This document shows positions 8,002 to 16,303 of a stretch of 64,000 nt of DNA, piece by piece. The notes beneath the pieces are model-generated. The model had not been told where the DNA came from. It made no database searches and saw only the letters and a program-made list of their open reading frames with translations. Origin of the DNA: Entomomonas asaccharolytica (lineage in GTDB: Bacteria; Pseudomonadota; Gammaproteobacteria; Pseudomonadales; Pseudomonadaceae). The DNA is taken from assembly GCF_016653615.1 (NCBI RefSeq), contig NZ_CP067393.1, forward strand, positions 62,001 through 126,000, read 5' to 3'. Both the position numbers and the translations under genes were made by a program. Positions within the stretch are counted from its first letter, which is position 1; every line of letters starts with the position of its first letter.

Positions 8002-8035
8002 AAAGCCTAGTTAATTAATTTAACTAGGCTTTTTT
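8002..8035 (+). terminator. Strong terminator, probably of the interrupted host tRNA
   Basis: A perfect 13-bp stem (8002-8014 with 8020-8032) closes a 5-nt loop, and the T-run continues to 8035. It begins 5 bp after the tRNA-end remnant. It probably terminated the tRNA transcript before the element inserted. Confidence 0.8.
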
Positions 8036-8223
8036 GTTTTAAGAGTTTTGTTAACTGCCATTTTAACCCTATTAAATAATTTATACCTCTTCAATTTAGA
8101 GCAGTTAAAATACTAAATTGATTTTTGTAGTTTGACTAATAAAATATGTAGATTTATAGTATAGGGTTTTGTTCATAAACATGATAATTTTCTTATATTT
8201 AGAAGTTAAGAAGAGGTTTCAAA

Positions 8224-8649
8224 ATGAAGCGTTTAGCAAGAACCGAGTGGGTTGGCTCTTTGGATGAGGGTGTAAGTGTAATAACTACGGATAGCCAAGT
8301 TCTAAATGAAGCGACACATTCGTATAGTGCGCGCTATCAAGAAAACACTCCTAATCAAACTAGCCCAGAAGAACTTATAGCAGCAGCACATTCAGACTGT
8401 TATTCTTCCATGTTTAAAATAGTTTTTGAAAAAGAAAATTATGATGTGCAGAATTTAAAAACTTGTGTTGAAGTAACAATAGATGATGAAACACATGATG
8501 TAATAGGTTCGGATATATCTGTAGTAGCTAAAATACCAAATATTTCAAAAGAAAAATTTATTAGTTTAGCTACTTTAGCAAAAGATATATGTCCAGTAAC
8601 TAGATTATTAAAAATACCAGTTAGTCTTGATTGTGAGTTAATAGAATAG
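8224..8649 (+). CDS. osmC: OsmC/Ohr-family peroxidase (OsmC-type)
   Basis: This 141-residue protein belongs to the OsmC family of thiol-dependent peroxidases, which reduce organic hydroperoxides in the cytoplasm. The family segment TSPEELIAAAHSDCYSS (about residues 46-62) carries the first catalytic cysteine, C59. The second, C123, lies in KDICPVTRLLK. The length is normal for the family, and SPEELIAAAHxxC is the OsmC rather than Ohr version. An AGAGG site lies 7 nt before the ATG. It is transcribed alone just outside the mobile element. The symbol is by family resemblance. Confidence 0.87.
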   Translation: MKRLARTEWVGSLDEGVSVITTDSQVLNEATHSYSARYQENTPNQTSPEELIAAAHSDCYSSMFKIVFEKENYDVQNLKTCVEVTIDDETHDVIGSDISVVAKIPNISKEKFISLATLAKDICPVTRLLKIPVSLDCELIE

Positions 8650-9408
8650 CTAAATATATTCCTAATATTGTATTGGGTGCTTTCGTTAATTAATACAATT
8701 TAATAGAAAAAGTTGTTGCTAGTGGTTATAGCTATAATAACCTTATTTCTATTTTATCAATCCTATGCAATAAATTGCTGAAAAGTATTACAGCTTTTTT
8801 TTCACCATGGGCCATATGGTGCATTCTTGCAAACGGACAGGGTACGATGAAATCATTGTATCCTGAGCTTATTTATTAACATTTAAGTAATAACTAAGGA
8901 TAGATACATAATATTGTTTTATTGGAAATTTAAGTAAAAAATTATTTTTAAACGAGGAAGTGTTTGTTTGATGTACACTTTTGAAAGTGTAATTTTTCAC
9001 CCTACGATAGGCAAGAAAAAGAAGCCTAAAATTTACTGTTGGAATGTTATAACAGTTTATTAAAGGCTTTAACAGAGTTAACCCATGCAAGGATATATAG
9101 TTATATCGTCTTTATTTAGCAACTTAGAGTGAATAGAAAAAAAGTTTTTAATCGTTAAAGACAAACTAAATAAAGACACTACTAATAGTAGGGTAATTAA
9201 CTATTTATGTTAATTAGCTGAATGACTATATTGACCACCTACATAAGTTGTATAAACATAATTAATTCATACTAATTCTATTCAGTTACGATTATTTAGA
9301 ATGTATTTTTACAATTTGAATAAGTTATTGCTGAGGCAGAAATAATATATTTCAGTTTAAAAATAGCATATCAACTCTACTTTAGAAAATTTATAAGTGA
9401 GAACATAT
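8650..9408. other. 759-bp intergenic stretch with hairpins and no clear gene
   Basis: This is mostly AT-rich with stops in all frames. It holds a hairpin, GGTTAT (8724-8729) with ATAACC (8737-8742), followed by a T-rich stretch that may end the osmC transcript. It also holds a G+C-richer block at about 8805-8866, an 18-bp inverted repeat at 8974-8991, and an AT-rich hairpin (9194-9201 with 9209-9216). A 73-codon minus-strand frame at 8869-9090 looks random. The length suggests decayed DNA or an unannotated RNA. Confidence 0.5.
8974..8991. promoter_or_regulatory. 18-bp inverted repeat (operator-like)
   Basis: TACACTTT and AAAGTGTA are perfect 8-bp arms separated by TG. The form suits a dimeric regulator or a small hairpin. 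No gene begins within 400 bp on the plus strand, so its role is unknown. Confidence 0.35.
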
Positions 9409-9597
9409 ATGAAATTTATTAAAATTGAAGATCCTATCTATTTAGTTAATCCAGAAACAATAGCCTTTATTAGATGGCAAGATCCATTCTTTTTTATAAA
9501 ATTGGTAGATGGTTCAGATTTGCCAGGTATTTATTTTGAAGGGTCTATAGAAGAGTTCACAGCTAACCTGTTTGAGAACATTATTGAATTTAACTAG
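9409..9597 (+). CDS. Small conserved-looking protein of unknown function (62 aa)
   Basis: The frame can also be read from a GTG at 9397, but the ATG at 9409 is preferred because GTGAGA lies just upstream at ribosome-binding distance. The product begins MKFIKIEDPIYLVNPETIAF and continues with alternating hydrophobic strands (FFFIKLVDG) and an acidic helix (SIEEFTANLFENI). The strand-rich pattern with a DG turn resembles small FlbD- or LytTR-like beta proteins, but that is only a visual likeness. It is followed by a clear terminator, which supports it being a real single-gene transcript. Confidence 0.65.
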   Translation: MKFIKIEDPIYLVNPETIAFIRWQDPFFFIKLVDGSDLPGIYFEGSIEEFTANLFENIIEFN

Positions 9598-9623
9598 TTA
9601 TTTTAGATAGTAAATTATTGTAT

Positions 9624-9645
9624 AAGCCCACAGTAGTGGGCTTTT
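9624..9645 (+). terminator. Rho-independent terminator after the small protein gene
   Basis: AAGCCCAC (9624-9631) pairs with GTGGGCTT (9636-9643) around an AGTA loop, followed by TTTC. Confidence 0.8.
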
Positions 9646-9794
9646 TCTTTATTATTTGTAATTGATTAATGAATGATATAAGGTCTTGGCAAAACAAAAA
9701 AAGATAAAGTCTTACGCTGTATACTAAGTATATGCCGATAATCTGATTTATTATATAAAATATGAAAATAGAGTAAGCTCATTCCTTGATAGGT

Positions 9795-11057
9795 TTATTT
9801 AACAATAGGTATTTCATCCCATCGTGTTGTATAACGTTTACTTAGTAAATCTCTTTTAATAATCCAAGCAGCATTATGTCTTATTCCACCTATTCTAATA
9901 GTATCTCTACCCATTTTTTTATTAATCATATCAACAGTGCTATTTAATTTATTGCTTTTTTCTTTCTGTTCACTATCTTGTGATGCTGAAAAAATATCAA
10001 ATTGCTGAATGTCTTTATCTGTAAGATCAAGCATCATGACACCTGCCTTCATAAACATATAGCCTTTTTTATAAATAGTCTTTAATCCTTGTTGAGCAGC
10101 TTTAATTATCTCTCGCGTGTCATTAGTAGGATAGGGAAGTGGTACAACAATAGAGGGATTATATTGAGGTAAATCATCCCTAAATCTATTGGTTTTAAGA
10201 AATATAAGAACAGCTCTTGCAACCGAGTTTTGTTTTCTTAGTTTTTCTGCTCCTTTGCTTGAATGGACTCTGATAGCTTCATGTAAGTCATATAGACTGC
10301 CTGTTAAGCGTCCAAAACTACGAGAAGTCATAATGTTCTTTTTAGTTGTATCAAGATCATCAAGCACTATGCAGGGTATACCCTGTAATTCTAGTACAGT
10401 CCGTTCAAGAATAACTGAAAATTGTTTTCTAATATATTTAGGATCAGCTTCCTTTAGTTGCCAAGCTGTTGTTATGCCCATTGCCTGAAGTTTGTTGGCT
10501 ATTCGATAGCCAACGCCCCATATCTTACTAACAGGTAAGTTTTTTAATAATGTTTCTAGTTTTGGTTCTGTTGGATGTAACCAACAAACGCCTTCATAAT
10601 CAGGATTCTTTTTAGCTACATGATTAGCTATCTTGGCTAGTGTGCGAGTAGAGGAAAGGCCAATACTAACAGGAATGCCCGTATTCCGTTTAATGATATG
10701 TCTTAATCGTTTACAGTGCTCTACAGGATTACCGAAACCCTCCAGATGTACAAATGCTTCGTCAATAGAGTAAATCTCTAAATCGGCTGTATGTTCTCTT
10801 ATTGTATTAAATACTCTGTAACTCATATCACCATATAGTTCATAATTAGAACTAAGTAAGGTTATTTGCTTCTGTATTCCATTAGGAATCTTAAAAGCAG
10901 GCATCCCCATAGGCACAAGTGGCTTGATCTCATTAGAACGCGCTATGATACAGCCATCATTGTTGGAGAGAATGCCTATGGGTTTACCTACAAGACTAGG
11001 ATTAAATACACGTTCACAAGAAGCATAGAAGTTATTGCAATCAATAAGGCCAATCAC
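9795..11057 (-). CDS. umuC: DNA polymerase V catalytic subunit UmuC
   Basis: This 420-residue Y-family polymerase would perform error-prone translesion synthesis with processed UmuD. The palm starts MIGLIDCNNFYASCER, with the catalytic aspartate of LIDCNNFY (D6). The second acidic pair is in YSIDEAFVHL (about residues 96-105). A helix-hairpin-helix thumb region (LPVSKIWGVGYRIANKL) and a C-terminal little-finger domain follow. The length is that of the family. Its ATG overlaps the umuD stop by 4 bp (ATGA), so translation is coupled. Confidence 0.95.
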   Translation of the reverse strand: MIGLIDCNNFYASCERVFNPSLVGKPIGILSNNDGCIIARSNEIKPLVPMGMPAFKIPNGIQKQITLLSSNYELYGDMSYRVFNTIREHTADLEIYSIDEAFVHLEGFGNPVEHCKRLRHIIKRNTGIPVSIGLSSTRTLAKIANHVAKKNPDYEGVCWLHPTEPKLETLLKNLPVSKIWGVGYRIANKLQAMGITTAWQLKEADPKYIRKQFSVILERTVLELQGIPCIVLDDLDTTKKNIMTSRSFGRLTGSLYDLHEAIRVHSSKGAEKLRKQNSVARAVLIFLKTNRFRDDLPQYNPSIVVPLPYPTNDTREIIKAAQQGLKTIYKKGYMFMKAGVMMLDLTDKDIQQFDIFSASQDSEQKEKSNKLNSTVDMINKKMGRDTIRIGGIRHNAAWIIKRDLLSKRYTTRWDEIPIVK

Positions 11058-11500
11058 TGGCTTCTACCCCTTAAAGAGTGAATAGTATGGATTACTACAC
11101 CCCATATATGAACTTCTTTATCCTTTAAAGGGATAGTAGGATAGTCAGGATTACCAGATACTAAACAAGGCGAGTTAGGCATATAAGCTAAACGTTTACA
11201 GGTTAACTCACCATCAATGGCCACAATTAAAATATCACCAATTTTAGGATCAAGTGAACGATCAACAATCAACAAATCCCCGTTAAATATTCCATCATTA
11301 ATCATAGAGTCGCCGACAGCTCTAATATAATAAGTAGCGTTAGGGTGCTGAATAAGAAGCTCCGTAAGATCGAGCTTAGTTTCAAGATAATCGTCAGCAG
11401 GGGAGGGAAAACCAGCTCTAACAGGGTTGTTCACAAATGGCAAATAGTGCATTTCAGACTCAAATGCACAACCAAGCACAACAAAACTAGATTTGTGCAA
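11054..11500 (-). CDS. umuD: UmuD, S24-family autoprotease subunit of DNA polymerase V
   Basis: This 148-residue protein undergoes RecA-assisted self-cleavage to give the active pol V partner. The cleavage site is the A29-G30 bond (VRAGFPSPADDY), the nucleophile is S65 (VGDSMI) and the general base is K102 (ELTCKRL). All are intact. The start is TTG at 11500, supported by GGAG 8 nt upstream and by the N-terminal match to the family; the next ATG (11452) would remove part of that region. umuC follows with a 4-bp overlap. I see no good CTG-N10-CAG LexA box upstream. Confidence 0.92.
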   Translation of the reverse strand: MHKSSFVVLGCAFESEMHYLPFVNNPVRAGFPSPADDYLETKLDLTELLIQHPNATYYIRAVGDSMINDGIFNGDLLIVDRSLDPKIGDILIVAIDGELTCKRLAYMPNSPCLVSGNPDYPTIPLKDKEVHIWGVVIHTIHSLRGRSQ

Positions 11501-11704
11501 GTTAAAATCTCCAAAAAAATACTATAAAAATCCGTAGCTCAAAATCCCTTATTGGCATCATGCTCATTGTTGGATTATTAGAAGTGATAGTATGATTAAA
11601 ATTACATACTTTAATGAGTTAAATATATAATTATAGCTTTATGGCGGTCAAGCTAACTCTACTAATGTTTATAAATATTAGTTCAAGGTTATCAAATACA
11701 CTAT

Positions 11705-11740
11705 AAAAAAAGCCTTATATTCACTATGATACAAGGCTTT
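11705..11740 (-). terminator. Terminator of the exported-protein gene
   Basis: AAAGCCTT (11709-11716) pairs with AAGGCTTT (11733-11740), and an A-run at 11705-11710 reads as a T-run on the minus strand. It lies 38 bp after the stop of the gene at 11778-12317. Confidence 0.7.
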
Positions 11741-11777
11741 ATATTGTATTTATGTCAATATAAGAAAAATAAAATAG

Positions 11778-12317
11778 TTATTTAATCGTTGTAACAATTT
11801 CGCCAACGACCTTTTCAGGAAATCCTTTAAATTTTATAAAATGAATAAAACCTTTGCGTTCTACAGGCACTAAATAGACATTAATATAATCGTTATTTAA
11901 GGGACGCATAAAAGCCATAAAGCTTTTATTAGCAATTTTAATTGCTGTAATTTGTCCATTACAAAGCCCTTCTTCTTTTCTCACTTTTTGAATAGCATTC
12001 ATATCATCACCTAGCGGTAATAATCCGAATAATTTAAGATAGAACATATCAGGTTTTAACTTACTACCAGTCACAGTTTCTCGGTAATTAAAACCAATTA
12101 CTTTGCCATTATTAAAAAATATTAGAGGAGAGTCACTAACCCCAAAACTGATGGGTTGTTCAACTTTCATTTCTAAACCTGTAAGGGTGACTAAAGGAAA
12201 GTTAGCAGAAGCCAAAGGTGTATATTCTTGTAAATTTACCTTTACTTCGCAATCATCAGCTATTGCAGTATTTGTAATGAACAATGATGTTATAAATATA
12301 AGAAAAAGCTTTTTCAT
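11778..12317 (-). CDS. Exported protein of unknown function (179 aa)
   Basis: I do not recognise the family. The first 20 residues (MKKLFLIFITSLFITNTAIA) are a typical Sec signal peptide with an AIA-D cleavage site, so the mature protein of about 159 residues should be periplasmic. It has two cysteines, one right after the cleavage site (C23, in DDCEV) and one in GLCNGQ, which could form a disulphide. The rest looks strand-rich. It is transcribed alone, with a GGGTGAG-type ribosome-binding site and its own terminator. It could be an envelope or secreted factor; no function is inferred. Confidence 0.75.
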   Translation of the reverse strand: MKKLFLIFITSLFITNTAIADDCEVKVNLQEYTPLASANFPLVTLTGLEMKVEQPISFGVSDSPLIFFNNGKVIGFNYRETVTGSKLKPDMFYLKLFGLLPLGDDMNAIQKVRKEEGLCNGQITAIKIANKSFMAFMRPLNNDYINVYLVPVERKGFIHFIKFKGFPEKVVGEIVTTIK

Positions 12318-12526
12318 GTATTACTCACCCTTTACTTTAGATTTAATTTAACTAACTAAGTATTACATAAAATAACTTCAATCATTAAGTAATTTCTAAG
12401 ACTGGAGATGAGATAAGTAAAGTTAATAATGATTATGCATTATATAGTGATCCATACCATGTATATAACTATTGGTAGCTATTAATTTAATTGGTGGTTT
12501 AAATATTATCTATTTATTGGTGATAT

Positions 12527-13702
12527 TCAGTGGGTTACTTTATATGCCAAAGTTCTTAAGATAATACCAACAATACCCAATGCAGCAAATAGCAATGCAC
12601 CCAGTATAGAATATTGTGTACCCCAATCAGAGATAAATAATCCACAAACAAAGGTTCCTAATGTGGTACCAAGATTAGCAGCGGTTAAAAATAAGCCATT
12701 AGCAAACTCTGGTGCTTCGGGGGCGGCAGTGCTGACCATATATTGATTACCATTGTTGGCAATACCAACAAATATGCCCAGTGGTAACAAAATAGCAGTA
12801 ACAATGAAAGCGGATTCACCCATTATAAATAACAAAATATATAATGCTAAGAGTAATATAGGCATGCTAATTAATGTTGGAGAAGGTATTTTTGCTAGTA
12901 GTCTACCTGCTAGAATATTACCAATAATATTAGCCAGCCCATATAAAAATAGTAATAAACTAATAATTTTAAAGGACAATATGGTCACTGAATGTAGATA
13001 ATCAGAAAGATAACTATAAAAACCAAACATCACAGCATTCATCAAAATAGCCGCGATTACAGACAACCATAAAATAGATTTCTTCAACACAGCTAACTGT
13101 TTACCATAAGTTAGCCTACTAGTTGTTGGCATTGATGGTATAAACAATATTGTAGCAGCTAACACTATAACATTTACTACCGTGAAAAATACCATAGCCA
13201 TACTAAAGCCCCATTCATCAGCAATAAAGCTAGTTATGGGTACGCCAAGTACCATACCAGCTGAAACACCAACAAATACTTTTGCTATTGCTTTGGGCGC
13301 TTCCTGCTTACTGACTGAAGCTGCTGCGGTTGTAAAGGCAATGGTAATATATACAGGATGAAAAAAAGCGGGAATAGCGCGAAATACTAACTGGACACTA
13401 TAGTTTTCAGCAAAAATAGAAATAATATTACTTACCACAAATACTGATAGGGACAACACCATTGCAGTTTTGCGGTTTATTTTAGAAAACAGTAATGGAA
13501 CAATTGGTGCAGTGAAAGCTATTACTAAAGCAAATAAACTAATCATCCAGCCTGCTTCAGGCACACTAATATTAAATTTTTGGGCGATAATTGGAATAAT
13601 GCCAACCACTCCCATTTCAGTATTCAAAATACCAAATACACCAAGGGTTAAAATCGGTACTAACAGGCGATTATTTGCCTGATGAGTTGAGTTTGTCATC
13701 AA
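12527..13702 (-). CDS. MFS transporter, DHA1-type drug/metabolite exporter
   Basis: This 391-residue inner-membrane protein has the hydrophobic pattern of 12 transmembrane helices and the size of DHA1 major facilitator exporters (AraJ/YdhP type), which expel drugs or sugars by proton antiport. The first helix is followed by NTEMGVVGIIPIIA, typical of this group, and a GVSAGMVLGVP segment matches the motif C of antiporters. AAGG stands 6 nt before the first ATG. It lies downstream of the exported hydrolase on the same strand, and a terminator-like hairpin lies between them. The substrate is unknown. Confidence 0.85.
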   Translation of the reverse strand: MMTNSTHQANNRLLVPILTLGVFGILNTEMGVVGIIPIIAQKFNISVPEAGWMISLFALVIAFTAPIVPLLFSKINRKTAMVLSLSVFVVSNIISIFAENYSVQLVFRAIPAFFHPVYITIAFTTAAASVSKQEAPKAIAKVFVGVSAGMVLGVPITSFIADEWGFSMAMVFFTVVNVIVLAATILFIPSMPTTSRLTYGKQLAVLKKSILWLSVIAAILMNAVMFGFYSYLSDYLHSVTILSFKIISLLLFLYGLANIIGNILAGRLLAKIPSPTLISMPILLLALYILLFIMGESAFIVTAILLPLGIFVGIANNGNQYMVSTAAPEAPEFANGLFLTAANLGTTLGTFVCGLFISDWGTQYSILGALLFAALGIVGIILRTLAYKVTH

Positions 13703-13848
13703 AAACCTTACTAGTTATTTAATCTATGATGGAAAACGGTTTAAGTTACGCCCACTACCATTAGTTTTAGCGAGTGATATAGCATGGACTATCTAGGGTA
13801 TAAAAGGTGTATTAAATGCTTCGAGTTTTCCATTAGAATTTTATCTAT

Positions 13849-13885
13849 AAAAATACCTGCTGAAACATTTCAGACAGGTATTTTT
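13849..13885. terminator. Long bidirectional terminator between hydrolase and MFS genes
   Basis: AAAAATACCTG (13849-13859) pairs with CAGGTATTTTT (13875-13885), with a further inner pairing TGAAA/TTTCA. T-runs occur on both strands. It lies 28 bp past the stop of the hydrolase gene (13913) and should limit read-through into the MFS gene. Confidence 0.8.
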
Positions 13886-13912
13886 AGAAGGGTATTAATT
13901 ATCGCAAACTTA

Positions 13913-15049
13913 TCATTTCAAATTATCTTTAAAAAACTGTTCAAACTTATCAAATGGAATTTTATCCAAGTTATCGTACAAATCCACATGGTCTGCATCA
14001 GCGATAACAACCAGTTCTTTTGGTTCAGCAGCAGCCTTATATACATCTTCTGAATAGTAGCGTGAATGCGCTTTATCGCCAGTTACTAGCAGAACAGGAC
14101 GTGGTGCAATCCATTTGATATTTTCCATTAGTGGGAAACTAAAGAATGACATAGGGGTAGTCGCTGTCCAAGCAGTTGTTGAGTTAATTGCTCTTGGATG
14201 AAAGCCTCGAGGTGTTTTGTAATAGTCATAAAATCTTGCCAAAATTGGATTAGGATCTTTTGGTAATGCCTCAGGTAAGACATGATCACCTTTAATGATA
14301 TTGCCTTTTTCATCAAAGGGTATTTCATGTAGCCCTACAGCAAATGTACCTTGTTCAGCATCAATCCAACGTTGTTGGCTTAAATAATCTACTACTTTCT
14401 GCCGTTGTTCTGGTGTATAGGAATCTTGATAACCTTTACTCATACTACGAGACATATCATACATAGCTGTAGTTGCTACTGCTTTGATACGAGAATCACT
14501 TGAAGCAGCAGTAATAGCCATGCCTGTTAAGCCACATATAGCCAACACACCAATACGATCACGGTCAACAAAAGGTTGTAAACCAATAAAATCTACTGCT
14601 GCACTAAAATCTTCTGTATAAATATCAGGTGATGCCACATTACGAACTTCACCACCACTTTCGCCAGTGAACGAAGGATCAAAGGCTAAAGTAACAAAGC
14701 CCCTCTCTGCTAAGGTCTGTGCGTGTAAGCCAGCAGTTTGTTCTTTTACTGCACCAAAAGGGCCACTTAAAATGATGGCAGCCAGTTTTTTATTAGCCAT
14801 GTTCTGTGGTGTATAGAGATCACCCACTAACGTAATGCCATAACGGTTTTTAAAAGTAACTTTTTGATGATCAATCTTATTACTTTTAGGGAAAGTTTTA
14901 TCCCATTCTTGAGTAAGTTGCATACTGTTTATTCCTGTATTTCCAATAACTTGAGGATTAGCGATTGCAGCAGATGTACTGATAATAAGTGAAATCCCTA
15001 CAGCAACAGCAATTTGCAGAAATTTTCTGTGGGAGAAGAAAGGTTTCAT
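13913..15049 (-). CDS. Exported alpha/beta hydrolase with a cysteine at the nucleophile position
   Basis: This 378-residue protein has a signal peptide (hydrophobic core about residues 11-28, AIA-N cleavage) and an alpha/beta-hydrolase fold of the dienelactone-hydrolase/YcjY type. The nucleophile elbow reads LAICGLTG, placing C172 where serine is usual. The other probable triad members are the aspartate in VTGDKAHS and H354 (ADADHVDLY). Cysteine nucleophiles occur in dienelactone hydrolases and YcjY-like proteins. The substrate is unknown. It is divergent from a LysR regulator 151 bp away, its likely regulator. Confidence 0.8.
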   Translation of the reverse strand: MKPFFSHRKFLQIAVAVGISLIISTSAAIANPQVIGNTGINSMQLTQEWDKTFPKSNKIDHQKVTFKNRYGITLVGDLYTPQNMANKKLAAIILSGPFGAVKEQTAGLHAQTLAERGFVTLAFDPSFTGESGGEVRNVASPDIYTEDFSAAVDFIGLQPFVDRDRIGVLAICGLTGMAITAASSDSRIKAVATTAMYDMSRSMSKGYQDSYTPEQRQKVVDYLSQQRWIDAEQGTFAVGLHEIPFDEKGNIIKGDHVLPEALPKDPNPILARFYDYYKTPRGFHPRAINSTTAWTATTPMSFFSFPLMENIKWIAPRPVLLVTGDKAHSRYYSEDVYKAAAEPKELVVIADADHVDLYDNLDKIPFDKFEQFFKDNLK

Positions 15050-15168
15050 AGTGACTCCTAGCTGTTAGCTCATTGATAAAATATGCGATTATTTTGTTAC
15101 TTGTTTGCATAGCTTAATTTAATGAATTTATTATTGATCAAGGATTACTCTGATACAATGAATAAATT

Positions 15169-15184
15169 CGGAATTGATAATTCG
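15169..15184. promoter_or_regulatory. Candidate LysR operator half-site pair
   Basis: GAATT and AATTC arms (15171-15175 and 15179-15183), flanked by C and G, form a short dyad in the divergent region just before the LysR-type gene. LysR proteins usually bind such dyads near their own promoters. The assignment is weak. Confidence 0.3.
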
Positions 15185-15200
15185 CAAATCGAGAATAATT

Positions 15201-16103
15201 ATGTTGAACCGATTAGATGCGTTGAAATATTTTTGTATTGCTGCTGAAACATTGCAATTTCGAGAAACAGCAGTACGAATGTCAGTATCGCCACAAGTGG
15301 TTACACGCATGATTGCCGAACTAGAAGAAGAATTAGGTACATTATTGTTTGTACGTAATACGCGCAATATGCAGCTAACTGAATTTGGTGAGCGTTTTTT
15401 ACCACAAGCACAACAATATTTATTAGACGGTGAAAAATTATTTGCAACGGCTAAAAAAAAGCAAAGTGATATAAGTGGTGTGGTTCGAATTACTGCAATA
15501 AGGCTACCTGAAAATGAGGCTATCATAACTGACTTGGTAGAAAAGTGTGCAGATTATCCAGAGTTACGAATAGATTGGCGTGTAGATTCAGCTAAACTTC
15601 ATTGGGTAGAAAATCAGATTGATATTGGCCTGCGTATTGGATTTGAACCAGATCCACTGATGATTATACGAAAAATTAGCACCATGCAGGATAAATTCGT
15701 GGTTTCACCAAAATTATTGGCTAAGCTTGGTCAACCAAAAGATTTAGATGATTTACAAAAACGTTATCCTGTAAGCAATTTAATCAATATTAATACAGGT
15801 CGTTCATGGGGTTGGCCAATTAATGACGAACTGCACTTATTTCCAAAACAGCTTCAGTTTGCCACTGATGATCAATACAGTGAACTTTCTGCAGCATTAG
15901 CAGGAATGACTTGTTCACTTGTTGCAGACTATATATGTAATAAATACCTTGCAACGGGTAAGTTAGTTGAGCTATTTCCTGATATCCCGCGAAAACAGTG
16001 GCAAATGTACCTCTATCGGCCACAGCGTACCATTACTTCTGCGCATGTGTTGAAAGTATTTGATTGGTTAACCGAGATTTTGCATAAATACTATAAAAAA
16101 TAA
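15201..16103 (+). CDS. LysR-family transcriptional regulator
   Basis: This regulator has an N-terminal winged helix (LDALKYFCIAAETLQFRETAVRM, in two runs, about residues 4-26) and a C-terminal effector-binding domain. It is 300 residues from the ATG at 15201. A TTG at 15174 would add nine residues that the family lacks, so the ATG is preferred although the ribosome-binding site (GAGA) is modest. It is divergent from the exported hydrolase, the classic LysR arrangement, so it probably controls that gene and perhaps the MFS exporter beyond. The effector is unknown. Confidence 0.9.
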   Translation: MLNRLDALKYFCIAAETLQFRETAVRMSVSPQVVTRMIAELEEELGTLLFVRNTRNMQLTEFGERFLPQAQQYLLDGEKLFATAKKKQSDISGVVRITAIRLPENEAIITDLVEKCADYPELRIDWRVDSAKLHWVENQIDIGLRIGFEPDPLMIIRKISTMQDKFVVSPKLLAKLGQPKDLDDLQKRYPVSNLININTGRSWGWPINDELHLFPKQLQFATDDQYSELSAALAGMTCSLVADYICNKYLATGKLVELFPDIPRKQWQMYLYRPQRTITSAHVLKVFDWLTEILHKYYKK

Positions 16104-16303
16104 AAAAAGTTAGATCAGTAGCAATGATATAAAGCATTTTTTAAATAATGCTGAAAAATGCTTAGTAAATACAATAAAATTCATACAGATAATTCTATAA
16201 TGTAACGGTTTGAAAGAAAGTATTGTTATTTAGAATCCTTATCTGCTAAAGCGCTTAATGATATACTCCAATTACTACACCACTTAGTGAAAGGAGTTCT
16301 ACA

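Larger units (their letters stand above)
7815..8223. other. Gene-free junction: integrase promoter, attR, host terminator, osmC leader
   Basis: This 409-bp stretch contains the integrase upstream region, then the tRNA-end remnant at 7977-7996, then the perfect-stem terminator at 8002-8035, then AT-rich DNA leading into the osmC-like gene. Apart from these I see no coding region or RNA gene in it. Confidence 0.7.

Noticed and set aside
8869-9090. 73-codon minus-strand open frame
   Set aside because: No ribosome-binding site, random-looking composition, in AT-rich intergenic DNA.
11520-11545. Possible LexA box upstream of umuD (CTACGGATTTTTATAG, minus strand)
   Set aside because: Both conserved outer triplets (CTG and CAG) are changed, so it cannot be called from sequence alone.
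15131-15526. 131-codon minus-strand open frame
   Set aside because: It mirrors the helix-turn-helix region of the LysR gene on the other strand; composition is atypical.
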